A DNA stretch of 64,000 nt from Streptomyces sp. NBC_00247. Lineage in GTDB: Bacteria > Actinomycetota > Actinomycetes > Streptomycetales > Streptomycetaceae. The first letter of the stretch is position 1, and each line of letters begins with the position of its first letter. Location: contig NZ_CP108093.1 of NCBI RefSeq assembly GCF_036188265.1, positions 3,051,001 to 3,115,000 of the forward strand, in the 5' to 3' direction. This document shows, piece after piece, positions 25,899 to 33,614 of this stretch. The notes under the pieces were generated by a model that did not search any database, was not told the origin of the DNA, and worked only from the letters and a program-made list of their open reading frames with translations. The position numbers and the translations under genes are program-made.

Positions 25899-27043
25899 CA
25901 GGCACCCCCGACGAGCGCGGCCAGCTTCTGCCAGCCCGCGGCCCGCACGAAGCCGTCCGCCCCGCCCGTCAGCGCGGGTACGGTGAACACGAGCCCGTCG
26001 GAATCGCGTTCCAGCACATGGACCTCGGCCAGACGCCGACGCCCCGTCCGGTCACGCGCCAGGTGGATCACCACCGACAACGCTGCGGCCAACTGGCTGT
26101 GCAGCGAAGGCCGGTCGAGCCCTGCCGCCGTCCCCAGCGCCTCCAGGCGAGCGGGCACGTGCGACGCGGCGTTGGCGTGCACCGTCCCGCACCCGCCCTC
26201 ATGCCCCGTGTTCAACGCAGCCAGCAGATCCGTCACTTCGGCTCCTCGCACCTCGCCCACGACCAGCCGGTCCGGACGCATGCGCAACGCCTGGCGGACC
26301 AGGTCCCGAAGTGTCACCAGACCCGCCCCCTCCTGGTTGGCGGGCCGGGACTCCAGCCGCACCACGTGCGGGTGGTCCGGACGCAGTTCGGCCGAGTCCT
26401 CGGCCAGCACGATCCGTTCGTGCGCGCCCACCTCTCCCAGCAGACTCGACAGCAGGGTGGTCTTCCCCGCGCCGGTGCCCCCGCTGATGAGGTAGGAGAC
26501 GCGGGCACGCACCAGGCTTCGCAGCATCCGGTCGCCGCCCGGCGGCACCGTCCCCGCCCGGACGAGCTCCTCCAGGCTGAACGCCCGCGGACGGACGACA
26601 CGCAGGGAGAGGCAGGTCGACCCCACGGACACCGGGGGCAGTACGGCGTGCATCCGCGTCCCGTCCGGCAGCCGCGCGTCCACCCAGGGCCGGGCGTCGT
26701 CCAGTCGTCGGCCGGCAACCGCCGCGAGACGCTGCGCGAGCCTCCGCACCGCTGCGGCGTCGGAGAAGGTGACACCGGTCAACTCCAGGCCACCGCCCCG
26801 GTCCACCCATACCCGATCGGGCGCGGAGACGAGGACATCGGTCACCTCCGAGTCGGCCAGCAGAGACTCCAGCACTCCCGTGCCGACCAGCTCACCGCGT
26901 AGCTCGGCCGCCGCACCCAGGATTTCCTGGTCCCCCATCAGTAGGTCCTGCGCCCGGACGGCGGCGGCCACGCCCGCCGGGGTCGGCACCTCCCCACTGA
27001 GCGCCAGCCGCTGCCGCACGGCGTCCAGCAGCCTCTCGGTCAT
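25895..27043 (-). CDS. tadA: Tad secretion ATPase (CpaF/TadA family)
   Basis: 382 residues from ATG 27043 (MTERLLDAVR), coupled to the upstream ssd gene by ATGA. N-terminal helical domain, then the GspE-like ATPase: Walker A SGGTGAGKTT (187-196), Asp box (VLAEDSAELRPDHPHVV), Walker B (RPDRLVVGEVRGAEV), and His box (TGHEGGCGTVHANAA). This hexameric motor powers pilus assembly or secretion by the Tad system. Longer in-frame extension upstream is Gly/Arg-rich and overlaps ssd, so it was rejected. Confidence 0.93.
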   Translation of the reverse strand: MTERLLDAVRQRLALSGEVPTPAGVAAAVRAQDLLMGDQEILGAAAELRGELVGTGVLESLLADSEVTDVLVSAPDRVWVDRGGGLELTGVTFSDAAAVRRLAQRLAAVAGRRLDDARPWVDARLPDGTRMHAVLPPVSVGSTCLSLRVVRPRAFSLEELVRAGTVPPGGDRMLRSLVRARVSYLISGGTGAGKTTLLSSLLGEVGAHERIVLAEDSAELRPDHPHVVRLESRPANQEGAGLVTLRDLVRQALRMRPDRLVVGEVRGAEVTDLLAALNTGHEGGCGTVHANAASHVPARLEALGTAAGLDRPSLHSQLAAALSVVIHLARDRTGRRRLAEVHVLERDSDGLVFTVPALTGGADGFVRAAGWQKLAALVGGAW

Positions 27044-28167
27044 GACACCCCTCCTGCAGGAACGGGACGACCGCCGACGTACGTCTTCTCCCAGAACGCG
27101 GTGCAGAACCGGGCGAGAGGACCTCGTGGCCCCGCCCCCGGTGGAAGGAGACCGTCCTGATGCGCCGCCGCCCCCGGTTCCACCGGGAGTTCTCCCAGAA
27201 GCGGCAGAGCGAGCGCGCGGGCCACCCAGGGACCGTCCAGGCCAGGGGCGAACGGTGCCCGGGCCACCACCCTCAGATCGTCCAGGGTCGTGCCGACCGC
27301 CGACGCCACGCACTTCGCTGCTGCCACGGCGCGCAGTTCACCTGGCACGACCAACAGCCCGAGGTCCGCCTGACGGAGCGCTTCCGCGACCCCCTCGTCC
27401 ACCTGGCGGGGCAGGTCCACGACCACCACCCCGCCCGGCCGCCGAGCGGCCGCGAGCACCGACCGCACCGCCTGAGGCGGTACGACAGCGCCGCACTCGC
27501 GCCCCCGGCTGAGCACACGCAGTCCGTGCAGGGCGGGCAGCGAGTCCTCCAGGACCCCACCGCCGAGCCGGCCCCTGGTGTGGGCGAAGTCGGGCCATCT
27601 CCGGCCCTCGGCACGCTCCCCTCCCAACAGGACGTCGAGGCCGCCTCCCAGCGGATCGCCGTCGATCAGCGTGGTCCGCAGTCCCGCCCGGGCGGCGGTC
27701 ACGGCGAGCGCGCAAGCGAGCGTCGACGCACCTGCCCCACCCCTGCCACCCACGACCGCCACGGTGAGCGCGGGGCGTCCTGCCCCCTCCGTCGCGTTGG
27801 CGAGCTGCTCGATGAGCCAGCCCTCGGCTTCGGGCAGTCCCAGTACGTGCTCGGCGCCGATCTCGACCGCGTGCCGCCAGACGTCGGGCGAGTCCTGATC
27901 CCGCCCGACCAGCATCACTCCGCGGCGCCGTACGAGTCCGCGGCACCGCTTGACCGCGTCGTCGCCCACCAGGACCAGCGGCGCCTGCCGCCACACCTCA
28001 CGGTCCTCCGGCGCGCCGTGGAGAACTTCCGGTTCTGCTCCCGCTGCCGCGCAGAGACGCAGCAGATCGTCGAGCAGATCGACGTCTTCGGTCACGATCA
28101 GCGGTACGCCGCATCGCCCTTCGGCGACCGGGATTCCTCGTCCTTGTCGCGCATGGGAACGGTTCAC
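27040..28167 (-). CDS. ssd: Septum-site-determining-like MinD/CpaE family protein (Ssd)
   Basis: 375 residues from GTG 28167, with AAGGGGG 8 nt upstream. The N-terminal 110 residues form a response-regulator-like domain lacking the phosphorylation site. Next is a MinD/ParA ATPase domain in which the deviant Walker A has lost its lysines: VVGGRGGAGASTLA near 130-143. Later motifs are TLIDGDPLGGGLDV and VVVDLPRQ. In M. tuberculosis the ortholog (Rv3660c) was described as a septum-site regulator, and in Caulobacter CpaE localises the Tad pilus. Being the first gene of the Tad operon, a positioning role for the apparatus is the simplest inference. Confidence 0.88.
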   Translation of the reverse strand: MNRSHARQGRGIPVAEGRCGVPLIVTEDVDLLDDLLRLCAAAGAEPEVLHGAPEDREVWRQAPLVLVGDDAVKRCRGLVRRRGVMLVGRDQDSPDVWRHAVEIGAEHVLGLPEAEGWLIEQLANATEGAGRPALTVAVVGGRGGAGASTLACALAVTAARAGLRTTLIDGDPLGGGLDVLLGGERAEGRRWPDFAHTRGRLGGGVLEDSLPALHGLRVLSRGRECGAVVPPQAVRSVLAAARRPGGVVVVDLPRQVDEGVAEALRQADLGLLVVPGELRAVAAAKCVASAVGTTLDDLRVVARAPFAPGLDGPWVARALALPLLGELPVEPGAAAHQDGLLPPGAGPRGPLARFCTAFWEKTYVGGRPVPAGGVS

Positions 28168-28664
28168 GATCCCCACCCCCTTCTCACAGCTCCTTGAGCA
28201 CCGTTCACGCCAGCCCCGCAACAATCCGGGACAGGCGATTCCGGAACCCGCGGACTTCACGGGTGGAATCACCTTGCGATCTCACGGAAAAAGATGTGGA
28301 TCTTGATGGAGAACTGTGGACAACTCGCGCGCTGTGAATAACTCGGTCACCCGAATCGGGGATATCCGGAGCGCACCCCTTTCACTACGCACAGTCACAT
28401 GCAAGGCTGTGAGCAGACGCGCTCGTTCAGGACCGCGATCCCGGAGAACAAGAGGGAAATGCCGCACGATTCCGGGGAAAAACACCTGGACGTGCGACGA
28501 CCCCCGCCGGGGGGGAGAGCGGGGGTCGTGCCCACGGCCGACTCGGGGGGGAGGAGCCGGACCGGGTTAGCACGGTCGCGAACGATCCGTGACTTCCATG
28601 GTGTACCCGACCACCTGGCCAGGCAAACCCACGCACCGGAGTTTGAGCCGAATGGAGGCCCCCT
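28168..28664. other. Divergent intergenic region between the Tad operon and the HAD gene
   Basis: 497 bp without a gene. It holds promoters for the Tad operon (left) and the HAD gene (right), three DnaA-box-like 9-mers (28295-28341), and an 11-bp-stem hairpin at 28497-28529 (ACGACCCCCGC / GCGGGGGTCGT). The segment 28270-28480 is visibly less GC-rich than its surroundings. Confidence 0.7.
28295..28341 (-). promoter_or_regulatory. Array of three DnaA-box-like 9-mers
   Basis: TGTGGATCT (28295), TGTGGACAA (28315) and TGTGAATAA (28333) lie in the same orientation with starts 20 and 18 bp apart. The middle one is the exact complement of TTGTCCACA, the preferred Streptomyces DnaA box; the others differ from TTATCCACA by one or two bases. 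Binding is inferred from sequence only. Confidence 0.5.
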
Positions 28665-29507
28665 ATGCTCAGCCTTGTGGAAAACCGCTTCTCGCCGCGC
28701 ACCGCCGCCTTCTTCGACCTGGACAAGACGGTCATTGCGAAGTCTTCGACGCTGGCCTTCAGCAAGTCCTTCTACCAAGGCGGTCTGATCAACCGCCGCG
28801 CAGTGCTGCGCACGGCGTACGCACAGTTCGTGTTCCTCGCCGGAGGCGCGGATCACGATCAGATGGAGGGGATGCGTGAATATCTCTCCGCGCTCTGCAA
28901 GGGGTGGAACGTGGCACAGGTCAAGGAGATCGTCGCCGAGACCCTGCACGACCTGATCGACCCGATCATCTACGACGAGGCAGCCACGCTCATCGAGGAG
29001 CACCACGCCGCGGGACGTGACGTGGTGATCGTCTCCACGTCGGGCGCCGAGGTGGTGGAGCCCATCGGTGAACTGCTCGGGGCCGACCGGGTGGTGGCGA
29101 CCCGGATGGTCGTCGGCGACGACGGCTGTTTCACCGGCGAGGTCGAGTACTACGCCTACGGCCCGACCAAGGCCGAGGCCGTCAAGGAACTGGCCGCGTC
29201 GGAGGGGTACGACCTCTCCCGCTGCTACGCCTACAGCGACTCCGCCACCGACGTCCCGATGCTGGAGTCGGTCGGCCATCCCCACGCCGTGAACCCGGAC
29301 CGGGCTCTGCGACGTGAGGCCGGCGCAAGACAGTGGCCGGTTCTCGTGTTCGACCGCCCGGTCCGGCTCAAGCAGCGGCTGCCCTCCTTCTCACTGCCGC
29401 CGCGTCCGGCGCTCGTCGCCGCCGCGGCCGTGGGAGCGGCTGCCGCCACCGCCGGGCTCGTCTGGTACGCCACGCGGCGACGCGCGGCGGCCACCGCCTC
29501 TGCCTGA
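28665..29507 (+). CDS. HAD-superfamily subfamily IB hydrolase (SerB/CicA-like) with C-terminal membrane anchor
   Basis: 280 residues, ATG with GGAGG 6 nt upstream. HAD motifs: FFDLDKTV with Asp18 nucleophile and Asp20 acid, motif II IVSTSG, motif III Lys in YGPTKAEAV, motif IV YAYSDSATDVPML. Residues about 245-268 (VAAAAVGAAAATAGLVWYATRRR, read in parts) form a single C-terminal hydrophobic segment with a basic end. The family includes phosphoserine phosphatase and membrane-lipid phosphatases; the anchor suggests a lipid or envelope phosphate ester. Corresponds by position to Rv3661. It opens a plus-strand unit, divergent from the Tad operon. Confidence 0.92.
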   Translation: MLSLVENRFSPRTAAFFDLDKTVIAKSSTLAFSKSFYQGGLINRRAVLRTAYAQFVFLAGGADHDQMEGMREYLSALCKGWNVAQVKEIVAETLHDLIDPIIYDEAATLIEEHHAAGRDVVIVSTSGAEVVEPIGELLGADRVVATRMVVGDDGCFTGEVEYYAYGPTKAEAVKELAASEGYDLSRCYAYSDSATDVPMLESVGHPHAVNPDRALRREAGARQWPVLVFDRPVRLKQRLPSFSLPPRPALVAAAAVGAAAATAGLVWYATRRRAAATASA

Positions 29508-29934
29508 CCGACGCCCGGCTGCCGCCCGGGGCACGGAGGCCTCGGCGCGGACAGGGCTCAGACAGCTCGTATCCGCCGGTCGATTCCCCATCCGCGTCGG
29601 TGAGTGCTTGAACGCGAAAGTAAAGAAGTGGAGCCTGGGGTACCGCTTACCCCGCTCCAGGAGTACAAAGGAGTCAACGGCCCGCGAGACCGAGGACATC
29701 CGAGAGGATGACCTTTCACGCAGCAAGGCCCCACGGACCGCGCATCGAAGTTGGGCACCCACGCGACGTCGACCCGTCGATTACGGGCCAGCCGCACCAG
29801 GTGACGGGCAAAGTACCCGACCTGATGGGCATAGATCGAGGACGCTTGGTAACCCGGCGGACGTGCCAGCGGCGGTACCGGTTTCCGGTACCGCCGCAAC
29901 TCTTCGCCCACCGGGCCCACCCTTGCGCAGACGG
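29508..29934. other. Intergenic region with an imperfect hairpin
   Basis: 427 bp between two genes that converge. No gene recognised. At 29629-29659 TGGAG-(3)-GGGGTA pairs with TACCCC-(1)-CTCCA, a candidate terminator for the HAD gene. A minus-strand frame through 29700-29934 is open but unlike any family I know and has no start signal. Confidence 0.6.
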
Positions 29935-30759
29935 TCAGGCAGCGCCGCGCTGCAGCGCCTCGCAGACCGCTGTCGACTCCCTGACGCCCAGTTCCACCGC
30001 ACGCCCGCAGTGCGCGATCCAGGCCGCCATCCCCTCGGGCGTACCCGACAAGTACCCCTCGAACGCCGCCACGTAGGCGGCCCGGCCCTGCTCCGCATGG
30101 CCGACCTCGGCCGGGCAGATCGACTTCGGGTCCAAGCCGCTGCCGATCAGCACGATGCGCTCGGCGGTCCGGGCCACCAGCCCGTTGCACGAACCGAAGG
30201 GACGCAGCGCGAGGAGTTCGCCGTGCACGATCGCGGAGGTGACCAGGGCGGGCGCGGTACTGCCGTCGATGATGAGCCGCGACAGCCCTTCGAGTCGCCC
30301 GGCCACCTCGTCGGCATCCGGCAGAGGTGCCTCCACCAGTGGCTCGTCCACCGTCTCCCCGGCCAGCCGGGGCCGGCCCACCGCGTCGTCGGGGGTCGCG
30401 CCTCCGGCGGCCACCAGGTGGAGTCTGGCCAGTACCCGCAGGGGCGACTGCCGCCAGATGGAGAGCAGTTGACCGGCTTCGGCCGTGAGGCGCAGCGCAG
30501 CGCCCACCGTCCGCGCCTCGGAATCGCCGCTGAAGTCGGTACGGCGGCGCACCTCTTCGAGGTTCCAGTCGGCGCCCGACAGCGCCGCCGAACCACGCGC
30601 TCCGCGCAGCGCGGCCTCCGAGGTCACCTCGTTGCTCCGGCGGCGCATCACGCGGTGGCCGTAGACCTGGTCCACGGCCTTGCGGACCGAGCCCACGGAG
30701 TCGGGGACCCCTGGCAGGGCGGCGAGAGCGGCGAGCGGGTCCGAGGCAGTCGTACTCAT
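29935..30759 (-). CDS. Fic-domain-like protein with degenerate active site
   Basis: 274 residues from ATG 30759 (MSTTASDPLA). Helical throughout, with the SGADW...EEVRRR region (near 70-85) and the C-terminal arrangement of a Fic/Doc fold. The canonical HPFxxGNGRxxR motif appears as RPFGSCNGLVAR (around 204-215): catalytic His is Arg, the phosphate-binding Gly is Cys, and the first Arg is Leu. AMPylation as known for Fic is therefore not expected. It may bind nucleotides or proteins without catalysis, or use another chemistry. No ribosome site is seen before this ATG; TAGCCT lies 8 nt upstream, so the mRNA may be leaderless. An ATG at 30783 with GAGGG in front is the alternative. It is divergent from the CooC-like gene, 102 bp between starts. 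Confidence 0.8.
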   Translation of the reverse strand: MSTTASDPLAALAALPGVPDSVGSVRKAVDQVYGHRVMRRRSNEVTSEAALRGARGSAALSGADWNLEEVRRRTDFSGDSEARTVGAALRLTAEAGQLLSIWRQSPLRVLARLHLVAAGGATPDDAVGRPRLAGETVDEPLVEAPLPDADEVAGRLEGLSRLIIDGSTAPALVTSAIVHGELLALRPFGSCNGLVARTAERIVLIGSGLDPKSICPAEVGHAEQGRAAYVAAFEGYLSGTPEGMAAWIAHCGRAVELGVRESTAVCEALQRGAA

Positions 30760-30861
30760 AAGTAGCGAGGCTACGCGCCCCATACACCCTCGCCACCCCC
30801 ACGTGTTGTTCTTCACGAAGCGCGACGACTTTGCGCGATGCTGCGACTACCCTAGGTGAAC

Positions 30862-31854
30862 ATGAAGATCGCTTTCGTAGGGAAGGGCGGCAGCGGCAAG
30901 ACCACGCTGTCCTCTCTCTTCATCCGCCACCTCGCCGCCAACGAAGCCCATGTCATCGCCGTGGACGCCGACATCAACCAGCACCTCGGGGCCGCGCTGG
31001 GCCTCGACGAGCAGGAGGCGGCAGCGCTCCCGTCGATGGGTGCCGAACTGCCGCTGATCAAGGACTACCTACGCGGCAGCAACCCGCGGATCGCCTCCGC
31101 CGAGACGATGATCAAGACCACGCCGCCCGGCGAGGGGTCGCGCCTGCTGCGCGTCTGCGAGGACAACCCGGTCTACGACGCCTGCGCGCGCACGGTGCGC
31201 CTCGACGACGGCGACATCCGCCTGATGGCCACGGGTGCGTTCGACGAGGCGGACCTCGGGGTGGCCTGCTACCACTCCAAGGTGGGCGCGGTGGAGCTCT
31301 GCCTCAACCACATGGTCGACGGCCCGGACGAGTACGTCGTGGTCGACATGACCGCCGGATCCGACTCGTTCGCCTCGGGGATGTTCACCCGGTTCGACAT
31401 GACGTTCCTGATCGCCGAACCGACCCGGAAGGGCGTATCGGTGTACCGCCAGTACAAGGAGTACGCGCGGGACTTCGGCGTGACGCTCCGGGTGGTCGGC
31501 AACAAGGTTCAGGGCCCGGAGGACCTGGATTTCCTGCGCTCGGAGGTCGGCGAGGACCTGCTCGTCGGAGTCGGCCACTCCGACTGGGTGCGTGCGATGG
31601 AGAAGGGCCGGCCGGACCGCTTCGAACTGTTGGAGGCCGACAACAGGATGGCGCTCCAAGCCCTCCAGGACGCGGCCGAGGACTCGTACGAACTGCGCGA
31701 CCGGGAGCGGTACACGCGCCAGATGGTCCACTTCCATCTGAAGAACGCGGAGAGCTGGGGCAATGAGAAAACGGGCGCCGATCTGGCCGCCCAGGTCGAT
31801 CCCGCGTTCACGCTCGACGACCGCCTGGTGACGGGTGCGGTCGCTCCCGTGTGA
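30862..31854 (+). CDS. CooC/MinD-like P-loop ATPase
   Basis: 330 residues. The deviant Walker A KIAFVGKGGSGKTTLSS is at the very N-terminus; switch/Walker B features are VDADINQHLG and VVVDMTAGSD, and NKVQGPEDLDF is the base-recognition region. This set places it with CooC-type ATPases that help insert metals into enzymes, and more broadly SIMIBI ATPases. No metal-binding CxC is visible. ATG 30862 is favoured over a GTG two codons earlier because TACCCT (30848-30853) sits where a -10 would direct a leaderless mRNA. The only close neighbour is the divergent Fic-like gene. The client is unknown. Confidence 0.88.
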   Translation: MKIAFVGKGGSGKTTLSSLFIRHLAANEAHVIAVDADINQHLGAALGLDEQEAAALPSMGAELPLIKDYLRGSNPRIASAETMIKTTPPGEGSRLLRVCEDNPVYDACARTVRLDDGDIRLMATGAFDEADLGVACYHSKVGAVELCLNHMVDGPDEYVVVDMTAGSDSFASGMFTRFDMTFLIAEPTRKGVSVYRQYKEYARDFGVTLRVVGNKVQGPEDLDFLRSEVGEDLLVGVGHSDWVRAMEKGRPDRFELLEADNRMALQALQDAAEDSYELRDRERYTRQMVHFHLKNAESWGNEKTGADLAAQVDPAFTLDDRLVTGAVAPV

Positions 31855-31894
31855 CGAGCGACGACCGCGGTCCGGCCGGTACGGCCACAACGAG

Positions 31895-31933
31895 GGGCGG
31901 GACCCGCGCGGACAACCCGCAGCGGTCCCGCCC
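31895..31933. terminator. Bidirectional hairpin between convergent genes
   Basis: GGGCGGGACC pairs with GGTCCCGCCC (10 bp) over a 19-nt loop, between the stop codons of the CooC-like gene (plus) and the NodB-like gene (minus). Confidence 0.6.
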
Positions 31934-31944
31934 TCGCACGGCCC

Positions 31945-31986
31945 GACGCACGACGCATGACGCATGACGCATGACGCATGACGCAA
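31945..31986. repeat. Heptanucleotide tandem repeat (GACGCAT)
   Basis: Six head-to-tail 7-mers: GACGCAC, four exact GACGCAT, then GACGCAA. Non-coding, just 3' of the hairpin between convergent genes. Confidence 0.97.
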
Positions 31987-32008
31987 CGTTACGGCGCACG
32001 AAGAAACG

Positions 32009-33334
32009 TTACTTCTCCTTCGCGTCCTTCGCCGTGCCCTTCGCGGCACCCCTCCCTGCGGGGTTCATCGGCTCGCCGCCGGCGGCGGCCGCGGGTGCCG
32101 TGAGGTAGGACGGCCAGCCGCCCTTCGGAGCCTCCCCGACACCGAGCGTTCCGAGCTTGGCCAGCACCGCCGGGTCCTGGGCGTCCAGCCAGTCGGCGAG
32201 CTGGCGGAAGGAGACACACCGCACGTCCGGCTTGGTGCAGACGGACGCGATCGTCTCCTCGACGGCGCGCATGTAGGTGCCGCCGTTCCAGGACTCGAAG
32301 TGGTTGCCGATGATCAGCGGCGCGCGGTTCCCGTCGTAGGACCGGTCGAAGGCTTCCAGCAGGCCGTCACGCATCTGGTCGCCCCAGTACTCGTGCTCCG
32401 CCGGGTCGCCCTGAGTGACGCCGGACTGGTTGAACATGAAGTTGTAGTCCATGGAGAGCGTCTCGAAGTCGCGCCCCGGGACGGGCACGAGCTGGAGCGA
32501 GAGGTCCCACAGGCCATCCTTCTTCGCGGGCCACACCTGGTTGTTGATGCCGCTGGAGTCGTAGCGGAATCCCAGGTCCCGCGCGGCGGCGACCATGTTC
32601 TTCTGACCTTCGAGGCACGGAGTGCGGCCGCCGACGAGTTCCTTGTCGTAGTCGAAGGGGAGCGGGGCCTCGGACTTGAGCTCCGGGTCGTTCGTCTTCC
32701 AGTTCTTCACGAAGGACTTGGCCTGGCGGATCTCGCTCCTCCACTCGTCCACCGACCAGGTACCGCCACCACCGTCCGGGCCGCAGAAGTGGCCGTTGAA
32801 GTGGGTGCCGATCTCGTTGCCTTCCGCCCACGCCGCCCGCACCTCACTGAGGGTGTCGTGGATGCCCTTGGTGTCGTTGAAGCCGATGTCCGAGCTGCCG
32901 GGCGAGTGCTGGGGCGGGTCGTACAGGCCCTTCTTCTCCTCGGGCAGCAGATAGACCCCGCTGAGGAAGTACGTCATCTTCGCGCCGTACTTCTTGGCGA
33001 CGCCGCGGAAGTGGGAGAAGAGCTTCTGGCTGTCCTCGCCGGCGCCGTCCCAGGAGAACACCACGAACTGCGGAGGCTTCTGCCCCGGCGCGAGACGCTT
33101 GGCGACCGGGAGGTGGGGCTGAGCACCCGTGAACGCCGTGGAACCGTCCCCGATCAGCTGGGCGGCGGCGCCCGGCGCCGGCGCGTTCTGCCCGTCGGGC
33201 TTCTCCTTGGCGCCGTGCGCCGTCTCGGCTCCGGCTCCGGACGCCCCGGCTCCGGCGCCGGAACACCCGGCCAGAGCGGCGAACACGGCTGCGGTGGTGA
33301 CCCCCAGGGCGACTCTCTTCGTGGCGGCGATCAT
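32009..33334 (-). CDS. Polysaccharide-deacetylase-like (NodB fold) lipoprotein
   Basis: 441 residues from ATG 33334, with AGGAAGAGGTGGG upstream. Lipoprotein signal MIAATKRVAL... LAGC with Cys24, then a Gly/Ala-rich linker. The domain from about 95 reads VVFSWDGAGED (metal-binding Asp) and EIGTHFNGHFCG (His-x3-His), the first two motifs of the carbohydrate esterase 4/NodB fold. The later motif region is altered (YDSSGINNQVW), so substrate and activity are uncertain. Two or three disulfides are possible. The family removes acetyl groups from peptidoglycan, chitin or other glycans outside the cell. Transcribed alone; ends convergent with the CooC-like gene. An Ala/Pro/Lys-rich tail of 30 residues closes the protein. 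Confidence 0.85.
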   Translation of the reverse strand: MIAATKRVALGVTTAAVFAALAGCSGAGAGASGAGAETAHGAKEKPDGQNAPAPGAAAQLIGDGSTAFTGAQPHLPVAKRLAPGQKPPQFVVFSWDGAGEDSQKLFSHFRGVAKKYGAKMTYFLSGVYLLPEEKKGLYDPPQHSPGSSDIGFNDTKGIHDTLSEVRAAWAEGNEIGTHFNGHFCGPDGGGGTWSVDEWRSEIRQAKSFVKNWKTNDPELKSEAPLPFDYDKELVGGRTPCLEGQKNMVAAARDLGFRYDSSGINNQVWPAKKDGLWDLSLQLVPVPGRDFETLSMDYNFMFNQSGVTQGDPAEHEYWGDQMRDGLLEAFDRSYDGNRAPLIIGNHFESWNGGTYMRAVEETIASVCTKPDVRCVSFRQLADWLDAQDPAVLAKLGTLGVGEAPKGGWPSYLTAPAAAAGGEPMNPAGRGAAKGTAKDAKEK

Positions 33335-33429
33335 CCGCCCACCTCTTCCTTGCGGCTCGATTGCGTGGAATGTGCCGACTGGCGCGGTCACGTTCACACG
33401 CAGCCCGAATGCCTCAGAGCGACAGGCCG

Positions 33430-33545
33430 AATGAAAAGATGCTTATTCACTGCATTGGGTGATCCTGTCGGCCATTTGCCTGATATGTGGACCACAATTC
33501 TTTACTCTGCATTACGATTCGTTTACCTAGAGTTGAGAAATCCCG
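33430..33545. promoter_or_regulatory. AT-rich divergent promoter segment
   Basis: The interval between the NodB-like gene (minus) and the SulP-CA gene (plus) contains a stretch of roughly equal AT and GC (for example TCTTTACTCTGCATTACG), striking in this genome. The run TTTACCTAGAG near 33520-33533 could supply a -10. Nothing more specific can be assigned. Confidence 0.4.
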
Positions 33546-33614
33546 CCGCTGCACGCCGTGACCCACGGCCGCGTCCCCACGTTCCGCGACCGCGCTGCCC
33601 CGGAGGAGACGGGA

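Noticed and set aside
29558..29934. Minus-strand open frame 3' of the Fic-like gene
   Set aside because: It is the continuation of a shadow frame; no start signal and no recognised family.
31945..31986. CRISPR array
   Set aside because: Units are 7 bp with no spacers.
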